From positions 1 through 39,197 of the IMG/VR virus record IMGVR_UViG_3300028800_000038: a DNA stretch of 39,197 nt, one strand, 5' to 3'. Made by a program: the position numbers and the translations under genes. The notes beneath the pieces were generated by a model. It was not told the origin of the DNA. It made no database searches and saw nothing but the letters and a program-made list of their open reading frames with translations. Source of the DNA: a virus. Shown here in pieces: positions 33,068 through 39,197 of the stretch (position 1 is its first letter; each line of letters opens with the position of its first letter).

Positions 33068-33409
33068 ATGAGATTAACAGAACAACAATCGGCATTTGCG
33101 CGTGACGTTGCGAAACTCATCAATTGGATATTTGATAATGGCTTCTCCGTTACCCTCGGAGAGGCCCTCAGAACGCCAGAACAAGCTGAGCTCTATGCTA
33201 AGGAAGGTAAAGGAATAAAAGATAGCCTGCATTGCAAAAAGCTTGCTATAGACCTTAATCTTTTTGATCATGAAGGTCATTATCTAAGCGATACCAAATC
33301 TTATGAGGAGTTTGGTGTTTTCTGGGAAGGTCTTAACCCACTCAATCGATGGGGTGGAAGATTTACTCGTGCAGATGGCAATCATTTTCAGCGCAATTTG
33401 ATGGAATAA
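33068..33409 (+). CDS. M15-family peptidase, endolysin
   Basis: 113 aa. Zinc ligands: His 55 and Asp 62 in 'SLHCKKLAIDLNLF' and His 106 in 'ADGNHFQ'; 'GEALRTPEQAELYAKEGKGI' is the usual upstream motif. It should cut peptide cross-links in peptidoglycan (L-Ala-D-Glu or D-Ala-D-Ala type). GTAAGGA precedes the ATG. No signal peptide, so it needs a holin; small membrane proteins at 7864, 15064 and 19675 are candidates. Its place between scaffold and coat genes is unusual. Its 3' end overlaps the HNH gene by 22 bp. Confidence 0.9.
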   Translation: MRLTEQQSAFARDVAKLINWIFDNGFSVTLGEALRTPEQAELYAKEGKGIKDSLHCKKLAIDLNLFDHEGHYLSDTKSYEEFGVFWEGLNPLNRWGGRFTRADGNHFQRNLME

Positions 33410-33813
33410 GTTTCTTGAGTATGATGGAACTTGCATAACCATGTAACTTTAAGCCAGTTTTCTTTCTCATAGGAAGAATGATGTGCTTCTGCGATAGGGT
33501 TTTTGCATTCTTTGCATGGTTGTTTAAATAATCTTCCATCCCGAATTGCATTACTCACAGCCGTATGAGCCGATCGTTTATTTTTATTTAATTGGCGCCA
33601 TTTAATTATTGCTTTAGCTCTAACGTTTCTGCCATTTTTAACAAGCCATTGTCTATAATTATCTTTACCTTTACTGCTGTGTCGATATTCACGACATTTA
33701 GCGTTGTAGCAAATTTTACATCGAGAAAATGGAATATTAAATCGTTTGTCCCAATTAAATTCTGAAAATGACTTTGTAATTTTGCATATTGTACATGCTC
33801 TTTTTTGTTCCAT
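33388..33813 (-). CDS. free-standing HNH homing endonuclease
   Basis: 141 aa. An N-terminal zinc module uses Cys 7, 10, 32 and 35 ('ACTICK', 'RCKICY'). The middle is basic. The HNH motif at 100-131 is 'PCKECKNPIAEAHHSSYEKE' then 'WLKVTWLCKFHH'. Such genes insert next to, or help spread, introns in phages. It is on the strand opposite to the head genes. No ribosome site is seen; TATACT lies six bases before ATG, so the mRNA may be leaderless. Confidence 0.88.
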   Translation of the reverse strand: MEQKRACTICKITKSFSEFNWDKRFNIPFSRCKICYNAKCREYRHSSKGKDNYRQWLVKNGRNVRAKAIIKWRQLNKNKRSAHTAVSNAIRDGRLFKQPCKECKNPIAEAHHSSYEKENWLKVTWLCKFHHTQETYSIKLR

Positions 33814-33872
33814 ATATATAGTATATCATTTTGAGTTTTAGCATGAAACCATTTTGAAAGAAGAGAACAATC

Positions 33873-33901
33873 TTGAAATATTAGGATAACAATCGTATAG
33901 T
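33873..33901 (+). promoter_or_regulatory. promoter for the capsid gene
   Basis: -35 TTGAAA (33873-33878), 17-bp spacer, -10 TATAGT (33896-33901). Transcription would start near 33908 and give a 155-nt leader that contains the twin hairpins below. No coding gene is supported in 33814-34062. Confidence 0.7.
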
Positions 33902-33947
33902 AGTAGCCAGCAAGAAAAGAAGTCGCGAATCTTTAATGCCAATTCTT

Positions 33948-34019
33948 GGACCCAAAAGCCTTTCAGGACCTGGTCCTACCTGAATATTCGGACCCAAAAG
34001 CCTTTTTAAGAACTGGTCC
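33948..34019 (+). repeat. two direct repeats, each a hairpin, in the capsid mRNA leader
   Basis: GGACCCAAAAGCCTTT starts both copies (33948 and 33990), and both end in TGGTCC (33976 and 34019). Each can fold with GGACC pairing to GGTCC. The first also contains the palindrome AGGACCTGGTCCT. They may tune mRNA stability or bind a regulator of coat synthesis. Confidence 0.8.
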
Positions 34020-34062
34020 AGCTTAAAGTCGATGTTAATAAACATTTTCTTTAAGGAATAAT

Positions 34063-36057
34063 ATGGCAATTACTACTACTAGTTCTCTGCCAGCACCCGT
34101 TCAACAGTCGTTTAGTTATAAACTGTTAGCGGTGCCGGTGCCAAATATGATCCACAAGATTCCTGCCATGCTTAAAAACATGCCAAGAAACGGTGGTACA
34201 ACTCTACGTATGCGTAGATACAATCCATTAAACGTTGCAATGGTTCCATTAGGAAATTCAGGCGTTACTCCTCCAGCTCAGAATCTGACTGCTGTGGATA
34301 TCGATGCTAAGATTTCATTTTACGGTTTTGCATAAGGTGCCGTAAATCTGGTTTTGTCATTTAGACCTACGTAATCTTGAATGAACAAGTTACGTTACAA
34401 AACCAGGATCCCGTTAAATGAAAGCGGGATTAAAACCTACCCTGATTGACTTGGAAGCCTAAGGCGAAAGCTAAGGTGACAAGGGCCAAGGACAACGATT
34501 AAGAATTACGCATAGGATGAAGATGAAATCTAGAATTAAGTTTACGAATATCCTCGAAACAGAGTTGGCGAGCATCAATACTTTCTTTGGAAAGTTTGTT
34601 GGATCCCAATTTTGCTGTGTAGGTCTTTCTGAATCTTATCATGATTTCGCACTGTCTTCTTTTGATAGTGAGATAAGGAAGAATTTGTTCACACAGATCA
34701 AGCAATCTATCTCCAGTAGCAATCCAACTGAAAACTTCTCGAGTGAACTTCTTAGTGGAAGTAGTACGAGTAGCGGCAGAATTGGTTCCACTGAAGGTTT
34801 GATTCAACCAATCTATGAGAACATAATCCGTATTATCGATCTTCAAAAGACCACGATAATGCTCAGTTACATAGCCATCTCCCGATTTTTTGGGGATAAG
34901 GCCAATGTAAAAGCATCCTTCTCCATCCACAATGCCTGCCATGTAAGCCAAATCAACTGGTTTATAAGTGGTTGGAACGTAATCCTCAGATCGTTTGTAG
35001 TATTTTCGTCTTTCTTTCATAGAATCCTCGTTTTAATAGAACAGTATTACTATATAAGTATAAACGAAACAAAACTACTTGTCCAGGCTGAACGACTTAG
35101 CGGGTGGGACTCTGTATTTACCAGGGTATGCGAAAGTCTGAACTCATATCGAAAGTATGAGAGAGAGATCCGAAGAGGTTTCTCCGCCAAATGTAAAAAT
35201 TTGGTCATAAAAGTAACAGAGTGTTTAAACGAATGTGCAGCACGTCTTGGCGTGTCACTTCGTCAAACAGAAGATCAGCTTACACGCGATATGCTTGCTT
35301 CAACAGCAGCATTCATTAACTGTACTGCTGGTGTGAATGGCGATAATCCGACTGAGTTGACTCGTTCAGATGTTGATGATGTTGTTCGTGCCCTATTAGG
35401 GAATAACGCGTACACCATTCTTGATAACATCGAAGGTGATGACAAGTTCGGTACAGCGCCTGTTCGTGATGCTTATTTTGCGTTATGTCATACTGACTTA
35501 ACAAAAGATATGGATAACGTTACTGGGTTCATTCAAAAGAACCAATATCCATCACCTATGAATGCATTGCGTTCAGAGTGGGGTGCGATTGGGAACTTAC
35601 GTTTCTTGATTTCATCTATTGGTTCTACTACTGCAGCAGCATCATCCCTAGGACAGACGGTGTACAACATCTTCTGCGTAGGTATGGAGGCTAAAATGTT
35701 AGGTCTCCTTAAATTTCTTCTGATTGACTTGGAAGTCCTACGGGATCACAAGGGGCAAGCGAAAGCAGCCTGAACGACTAAGTGAAGAAACCTCGAAAGA
35801 GGAAGCGATAGTCTGAACTCTATGGAAACATAGAGAGGAATCTCCGAAGAGGGAATCCCGCCTAGAAATAGGTCATAAAAGTAACAGAATTGTATGCATG
35901 TATAGAGCAAGATGGGTATTCAGCTCAGTTCATATATCGTCCGCCTATTTATGATGGACCACTTGCGTTGAACGCATCGGTCGGTTATAAGTTCGCAGAA
36001 GTACCTCGGATTCTCAATGACCTATGGGTCTTGAATCTTCGTTGCACATTAGCGTAA
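34063..36057 (+). CDS. major capsid protein, in four exons
   Basis: Joining 34063-34326, 34365-34414, 35224-35692 and 35893-36057 gives 948 nt and 315 aa without a stop. Junctions read 'KISFYG' + 'TYVILNEQVTLQNQDP', then V + 'LNECAARLGVSLRQTEDQLT', then 'FCVGMEA' + 'YACIEQDGYSAQFIYRPPIY'. The protein follows the N4-gp56-type coat pattern (HK97 fold): 'NGGTTLRMRRYNPLNV', 'RDMLASTAAFINCTAGVNGD', 'EGDDKFGTAPVRDAYFALCH'. Unspliced, translation stops at 34333. The ribosome site is AAGGAATA. The first junction rests on the guide sequence and on my memory of the family; the other two are classical intron borders. Confidence 0.9.
34327..34364 (+). ncRNA. 38-nt core-less group I-type intervening sequence
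   Basis: The exon end TTTACGGT (34319-34326) pairs with GCCGTAAA (34339-34346): eight pairs, U.G at the splice site, 12-nt loop. The four bases before this, AGGT (34335-34338), pair with ACCT that starts the next exon (P10). So AGGTGCCGTAAA is complementary to the joined exons TTTACGGT+ACCT. The last base, 34364, is G. The insert shifts the frame (38 nt) and brings a TAA. No P3-P8 core is present. This is either a substrate for a core elsewhere (most simply the intron 50 nt downstream) or a deleted intron. Confidence 0.75.
34415..35223 (+). ncRNA. group I intron 1 of the capsid gene (809 nt, contains an antisense endonuclease gene)
   Basis: P1: GATCCCGT with GCGGGATT (34424-34431), U.G at the splice site, 9-nt loop; the three bases AAA before the guide pair with TTT of the next exon (P10). 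GATTGACTTGGAA is shared with the other introns. The P6a strands GGACAA (34490-34495) and TTGTCC (35079-35084) enclose the antisense endonuclease gene. R-type GAACGACTTAG and S-type AAAGTCTGAAC follow, then a P9 hairpin closed by CTCATA/TATGAG, then GGTCATAAAAGTAACAG. It ends in G at 35223. The joined exons give 'QDPV-LNEC' in frame. Confidence 0.93.
34499..35020 (-). CDS. LAGLIDADG homing endonuclease, antisense inside the intron
   Basis: 173 aa with one LAGLIDADG helix, 'LAYMAGIVDGEGCFYIG' (24-40), so it should act as a homodimer. The rest fits the fold: 'HYRGLLKIDNTDYVLIDWLN' and 'LPYLTIKRRQCEIMIRFR'. It is read on the strand opposite to the intron, so it cannot be translated from the capsid transcript. 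A ribosome site GAGGATTCT and an AT-rich upstream stretch (TATACT, TATAGT at 35050-35065) suggest its own promoter. Its stop lies in the P6a loop, leaving both core halves intact. Intact-looking. Confidence 0.92.
   Translation of the reverse strand: MKERRKYYKRSEDYVPTTYKPVDLAYMAGIVDGEGCFYIGLIPKKSGDGYVTEHYRGLLKIDNTDYVLIDWLNQTFSGTNSAATRTTSTKKFTREVFSWIATGDRLLDLCEQILPYLTIKRRQCEIMIRFRKTYTAKLGSNKLSKESIDARQLCFEDIRKLNSRFHLHPMRNS
35693..35892 (+). ncRNA. group I intron 2 of the capsid gene (200 nt, no ORF)
   Basis: P1: GGAGGCT with GGTCTCC (35702-35708), U.G at the splice site, 9-nt loop. GATTGACTTGGAA follows. P6 is GGC..GC-GAAA-GC.GCC. R-type GAACGACTAAG, P8 CCTC-GAAA-GAGG, S-type ATAGTCTGAAC, P9 CTCTATG-GAAA-CATAGAG, and GGTCATAAAAGTAACAG. 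It ends in G at 35892. Very close to the portal intron in every element. Joined exons give 'GMEA-YACIEQDG' in frame. Confidence 0.94.
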
Positions 36058-36066
36058 GGAGATACT

Positions 36067-37296
36067 ATGGATAACACTTCAATTCTCGGTCAAGGTACTT
36101 TTGTAGCTTCATCTGCAAATTTAACTAATCCGAATTCTGGCAACGCCTCAGTGGGTCAAGCAAATCCTGCATACATCCAAATCCCGTCTAATGCTGACTG
36201 GATGATTGTGCGGAACTTTACTCAATTTGGTACTGCTGGTAACAGTGGCGCGTACTTTAATGGTACTGCTAACGCTAATACTGGTATCGAATACTACTGG
36301 CAACGTGGCATGGCTGCGGGCACTGGTATAGTTAAATACTATGCTAATGGTGGCTCAGTAATGCACGGTGATACACTTCTTACTGGTGGCTTTACGCTTT
36401 ATGATCCATCTGGACAAGCAGCGGGCTCATATCCGTTACTTGGCAACCCAGTTGTTACTTCTGCTTCTACTAACGCAACGCGTCCTGTAGTAAGCACAGC
36501 AAACACTGCGGGTATTTCAGTTGGTACCGTAGTTCGTTTAAGCAATACAGCGCAAACTGATGTTAACGGTGTTGATTTTGTTGTGGGTGCAGTAACTGCG
36601 AACACAAGCTTCACGCTTTTAACTTCAACAAACGCTCTTGCTACTGCTCCTGGTGCTATTGGTGGTGCTGGTTTCTACCGCATTGTGTATAACGCGAATA
36701 ACGCTTTGTTTTATCCGCGTCGTCGTTATGTGGTTAACGTTACTCAAGCATCTAATGCTCAAGTAAGTACCTCAATTGCTCACGGATTGACTCCTGGTCA
36801 AGAAGTTCGCTTTAAGATCCCAACTCAATCTGGTATGATTCAATTGAATCCTCAACTTAACAACAACTACTTCCCAACAAGCTCTTCAGCTTCTGCGATT
36901 GTAGTGAGTGTTGTTGATGATTACAACTTTACTATCAATATTGATACTACTGCATACACAGCATTTACTTGGCCTACTATTGCTCAACAGCCGTGCGATT
37001 TCCCAACCGTAACTCCATTCGGTGAAGATACTGCAACTGCTCTTGCAAGCAATACAGCTCAAGTTCCTACTATTGGTGGAGTGCAAATCTTCAATACCAA
37101 TACTGGAATTCTTGCTGACTCAACAGTGAATACTGGTTACCTAGGCATGATCCTGGGTGCTGGTGGTCTTGGTGTGTTAACTGCTACTACTCCTATCTAT
37201 GGGCCTGCTGGTTCTATAGCATGGAGCGCAGGTAACGCTGCTACTGGTGATACTCTTTATTGGGTTGCTGGTAAATCTACTTATGGTGGATTGTAA
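36067..37296 (+). CDS. head decoration / structural protein (409 aa)
   Basis: AAGGAGAT precedes the ATG. The Asn/Thr/Gly-rich N-terminal half contains 'PSNADWMIVRNFTQFG' and 'EYYWQRGMAAGTGIVKYY'. Residues 220-315 hold a beta module 'VNVTQASNAQVSTSIAHGLT', 'GQEVRFKIPTQSGMIQL', 'YNFTINIDTTAYTAFTW', the FCCH-type pattern frequent in phage virion proteins and also seen in the 37766 gene. Directly after the coat gene, so a capsid-surface or head-completion role is likely. Confidence 0.75.
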   Translation: MDNTSILGQGTFVASSANLTNPNSGNASVGQANPAYIQIPSNADWMIVRNFTQFGTAGNSGAYFNGTANANTGIEYYWQRGMAAGTGIVKYYANGGSVMHGDTLLTGGFTLYDPSGQAAGSYPLLGNPVVTSASTNATRPVVSTANTAGISVGTVVRLSNTAQTDVNGVDFVVGAVTANTSFTLLTSTNALATAPGAIGGAGFYRIVYNANNALFYPRRRYVVNVTQASNAQVSTSIAHGLTPGQEVRFKIPTQSGMIQLNPQLNNNYFPTSSSASAIVVSVVDDYNFTINIDTTAYTAFTWPTIAQQPCDFPTVTPFGEDTATALASNTAQVPTIGGVQIFNTNTGILADSTVNTGYLGMILGAGGLGVLTATTPIYGPAGSIAWSAGNAATGDTLYWVAGKSTYGGL

Positions 37297-37309
37297 GATC
37301 TGATATAGT

Positions 37310-37331
37310 GGGGAGGGAGAAATCTCTCCCC
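37310..37331 (+). terminator. hairpin with GAAA tetraloop
   Basis: Nine-base stem GGGGAGGGA / TCTCTCCCC around GAAA, followed by GTATTTAAAT. Probably a partial terminator after the coat and decoration genes. Confidence 0.7.
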
Positions 37332-37353
37332 GTATTTAAATAAAGGAAAAGCA

Positions 37354-37758
37354 ATGGCTCAAATAGAAAAAGCAGCTCCAGACGCAGCTGAAAAAGAACG
37401 CAAAGAAAAATTAAAAGCTAATTTAGAATTCCAACGCAAACAAGACCGCCAGCCGGTTCGTGGTAAATTCATATTCCATGAAGTTCCAGGCGGTGTTATG
37501 GAGTTCCCTTTTAAGAAATATAAAGGCGATCCGTTAGAGACGTTTAAATTTAGAGATGGTGAAACGCAAACTATACCATTAGGTGTTTACAAGCATCTCA
37601 ATACTAATTGCTGGTATCCGTCATATACATTTAAGAATGATGAATCAGGCAGACCTGTTGTGAGCGTTTCAGAAAAGATTCGTCGATGCAGTTTCCAGAG
37701 CTTAGAGTTTTTGGATATTGATGAATCAGATAATGTTGGATCTGCTTTACCTAAGTAA
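37354..37758 (+). CDS. unknown head-tail region protein (134 aa)
   Basis: AAAGGAAAAG precedes the ATG. A charged helical N-terminus ('AAPDAAEKERKEKLKANLEF') leads to a beta-rich domain ('GKFIFHEVPGGVMEFPFKKY', 'GETQTIPLGVYKHLNTNCWY') and 'EKIRRCSFQSLEFLDI'. Similar proteins follow coat genes in other podoviruses, as I recall; the role is not known to me. Confidence 0.65.
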   Translation: MAQIEKAAPDAAEKERKEKLKANLEFQRKQDRQPVRGKFIFHEVPGGVMEFPFKKYKGDPLETFKFRDGETQTIPLGVYKHLNTNCWYPSYTFKNDESGRPVVSVSEKIRRCSFQSLEFLDIDESDNVGSALPK

Positions 37759-37765
37759 GGTTACT

Positions 37766-38131
37766 ATGTCTATACTTGCCACACCATTTCCCGTTTATCA
37801 ACCAGCTATGAGAATCATTGCCTCTATTTCGAATGCATTCCCGGCGGTTGTTACCACCACATTTAATCACCAATATAAGACTGGCACTATTGTGAGATTG
37901 AATATTCCACTTGGATATGGCATGTATCAGGCTAATCAATTGACGGGGGAGATAGCGGTAACGGGCGCTACTACCTTCGCCATTGCAATCGATACTACTT
38001 TGTTTGATCCTTTTACAACACCTTCTACATTTCCAGAAACATTTCAACATGCACAATGCGTTCCTATCGGCGAAAACAACGATACATTGAAAGCAGCAGT
38101 ATTTAACGTCTTGCCTTATTCTGCAACATAA
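37766..38131 (+). CDS. virion protein with FCCH-type beta module (121 aa)
   Basis: The start at 37766 ('MSILATPFPVYQPAMRIIAS') has AAGG upstream. The body 'AVVTTTFNHQYKTGTIVRLN', 'GYGMYQANQLTGEIAV' and 'TFAIAIDTTLFDPF' repeats the module of the 36067 protein as a single unit. Probably a head-tail joining or decoration component. Confidence 0.65.
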   Translation: MSILATPFPVYQPAMRIIASISNAFPAVVTTTFNHQYKTGTIVRLNIPLGYGMYQANQLTGEIAVTGATTFAIAIDTTLFDPFTTPSTFPETFQHAQCVPIGENNDTLKAAVFNVLPYSAT

Positions 38132-38173
38132 TGGTAGTATTTTAAAAAAGCTTTTTGAGCATTGGAGATTAGG

Positions 38174-39197
38174 ATGCCAGCAACTCCGACTGTAGTTACT
38201 TCTAACTTGCAAACGATACGTAATAAAATACGCCGTTTAACGCGTAGCTTGTCTCCGTCTCAGCTCTCCGATTCTGACATTGATTCATACGTAAATACGT
38301 TTGTTCTTTATGATTTCCCTGAGCATTTGCGTTTATTTAATCTACGCACGACGTTTACCTTTTTCACCGAACCTTATGTGGATACTTATGCTACGTCTAC
38401 TGATGTTAATAGCCCTCTTTATGATTTTGTTAATCGCTATATAACGGTTCATCCGCCAATATATATCGCTGGTTACAGCGCGCTCTATCTTGAATCGCGT
38501 GAACAATTCTTCGGTATATATCCAATGCTTAATAGTATTTCTAGTATTGGTGTAACGGGCGATGGTATCACGACAACATTTTCGGGTGTTATCAATACGC
38601 AGCAAGCATTCATACCGCCAAATCTTACTCAGACTATTGTATTGCTCCAAAATAACGTGCTGTTTAGTTCAGTTGCTACAGATAATTCTGGATTGGCATT
38701 AATAGATTATCCGGTTTCAAATACTATTGGCGCATTGGGGTTACCAGGAACTCCTCAGACCATTCCTTCTCCTTATGGACAAATTAATTATTTGACTGGT
38801 GCTTTTACTATAAATTTCCCATCAGCTCCTGGCGCTGGGAATGCTATCAATAGTCAAACGGTTCCGCAGCAGCCTACATTGCCACAAACTATGCTCTTTT
38901 ATGACGGCAAGTTCACTTTACGCCCAGTTCCTGATCAAGCGTATAGAGTTCAAATGGAAGTCTATGTAAGACCAACAGAATTGCTCCAGGCCAATCAATC
39001 ACCAGAACTCCAAGAGTGGTGGCAGTATATTGCATATGGTGCAGCTAAGAAGATATTTGAAGATCGCATGGATTTAGAATCAGTGCAGATGATATTGCCT
39101 GAGTTTAAGAAGCAAGAGACTTTAATTTTAAGAAGAACAATTGTAGAACAAACAAGTCAGCGCGTTTCAACCATCTATACACAAGATACTGGCGCTG
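38174..39197 (+). CDS. tail adaptor (head-tail connector), continues at base 1
   Basis: 356 aa when joined with bases 1-174. The start 'MPATPTVVTSNLQTIRNKIR' has GGAG upstream. 'LTRSLSPSQLSDSDIDSYVN' is the helical adaptor motif. A beta region follows, and near the end comes 'LQEWWQYIAYGAAKKIFEDR', typical of podoviral adaptors (P22 gp4 / T7 gp11 role). It would bind beneath the portal and carry the nozzle encoded next. Confidence 0.8.
   Translation, partial: MPATPTVVTSNLQTIRNKIRRLTRSLSPSQLSDSDIDSYVNTFVLYDFPEHLRLFNLRTTFTFFTEPYVDTYATSTDVNSPLYDFVNRYITVHPPIYIAGYSALYLESREQFFGIYPMLNSISSIGVTGDGITTTFSGVINTQQAFIPPNLTQTIVLLQNNVLFSSVATDNSGLALIDYPVSNTIGALGLPGTPQTIPSPYGQINYLTGAFTINFPSAPGAGNAINSQTVPQQPTLPQTMLFYDGKFTLRPVPDQAYRVQMEVYVRPTELLQANQSPELQEWWQYIAYGAAKKIFEDRMDLESVQMILPEFKKQETLILRRTIVEQTSQRVSTIYTQDTGA
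39071..39197. repeat. terminal direct repeat (copy of bases 1-127)
   Basis: Identical to bases 1-127; see that entry. Confidence 0.93.

Noticed and set aside
33881-34069. 62-codon minus-strand frame over the capsid leader repeats
   Set aside because: It lies across the promoter and leader hairpins, has no ribosome site, and its repeated peptide only reflects the DNA repeats.
34327-34364. Stop-codon readthrough with TAG recoding
   Set aside because: Reaching the second exon would need both a -1 frameshift and reading TAG at 34362. Other genes here end in TAG, TAA and TGA, so there is no sign of recoding.
34321-34370. Translational bypassing (T4 gene 60 type) as the explanation of the capsid frame break
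   Set aside because: A TAC at 34321 and a TAC at 34368 could serve as take-off and landing sites, but this would delete Gly-Thr-Tyr from a conserved stretch. The 12-base guide and terminal G fit splicing far better. Kept only as a fallback.
37751-38212. 153-codon minus-strand frame opposite the head-tail genes
   Set aside because: Cys/Arg-rich shadow of plus-strand genes with clear ribosome sites and module homology.
1-39197. tRNA genes, diversity-generating retroelement, integrase or attachment site
   Set aside because: By eye I found no tRNA cloverleaf, no reverse transcriptase with variable repeats and no recombinase. tRNAscan-SE and profile searches would be needed to exclude divergent forms.

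Overview
The window is a complete or near-complete genome of a short-tailed (podovirus-type) tailed phage of about 39.07 kb. Bases 39071-39197 repeat bases 1-127 exactly, so the contig closes into a circle; one gene (tail adaptor) runs off the right end and finishes at base 174. No integrase and no DNA or RNA polymerase gene were recognised. Genes carry strong AGGAG-type ribosome sites and all three standard stop codons are used. Two genes encode secreted proteins, one with ankyrin repeats, which fits a host living in or on eukaryotic cells. The signal-peptide style recalls Candidatus Dependentiae, but that is only an inference.

Layout. (1) 23.2-25.8 kb, plus strand: RusA resolvase, probable small terminase, large terminase. 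(2) 25.9-27.7 kb: small unknown proteins. (3) 27.8-38.1 kb: portal, small proteins, scaffold, M15 endolysin, major capsid protein, head and decoration proteins. (4) 38.2 kb through the circle junction to 7.9 kb: tail adaptor, small fibre, 908-aa tail nozzle, three probable ejection proteins. (5) 7.9-8.5 kb, minus strand: small operon headed by a ribbon-helix-helix regulator. (6) 8.6-14.2 kb, plus strand: receptor-binding and fibre proteins, two with C1q-like heads. (7) 17.4-14.4 kb, minus strand: early operon with an Erf-type annealing protein and a lambda-type HTH regulator. (8) 17.5-21.4 kb: regulatory switch region, ankyrin protein, and a membrane operon with an SPFH/band-7 protein. (9) 21.6-23.1 kb: iteron repeats in front of a winged-helix replication initiator candidate.

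The most unusual feature is RNA processing of virion genes. Portal carries one group I intron (27917-28130). The major capsid gene carries two (34415-35223 and 35693-35892), and the first of these holds a LAGLIDADG endonuclease gene in antisense orientation inside its P6 loop. Upstream in the same gene lies a 38-nt insert (34327-34364) that breaks the capsid frame. It carries an exact group I guide: eight P1 pairs ending in U.G plus four P10 pairs, and it ends in G, but it has no catalytic core. Removing all three inserts gives an uninterrupted 315-aa capsid protein. The 50-nt exon between the 38-nt insert and the next intron folds into a hairpin that sets the two P1 helices side by side. This suggests that one ribozyme core may serve two P1 substrates. 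An HNH endonuclease gene sits next to the capsid gene.
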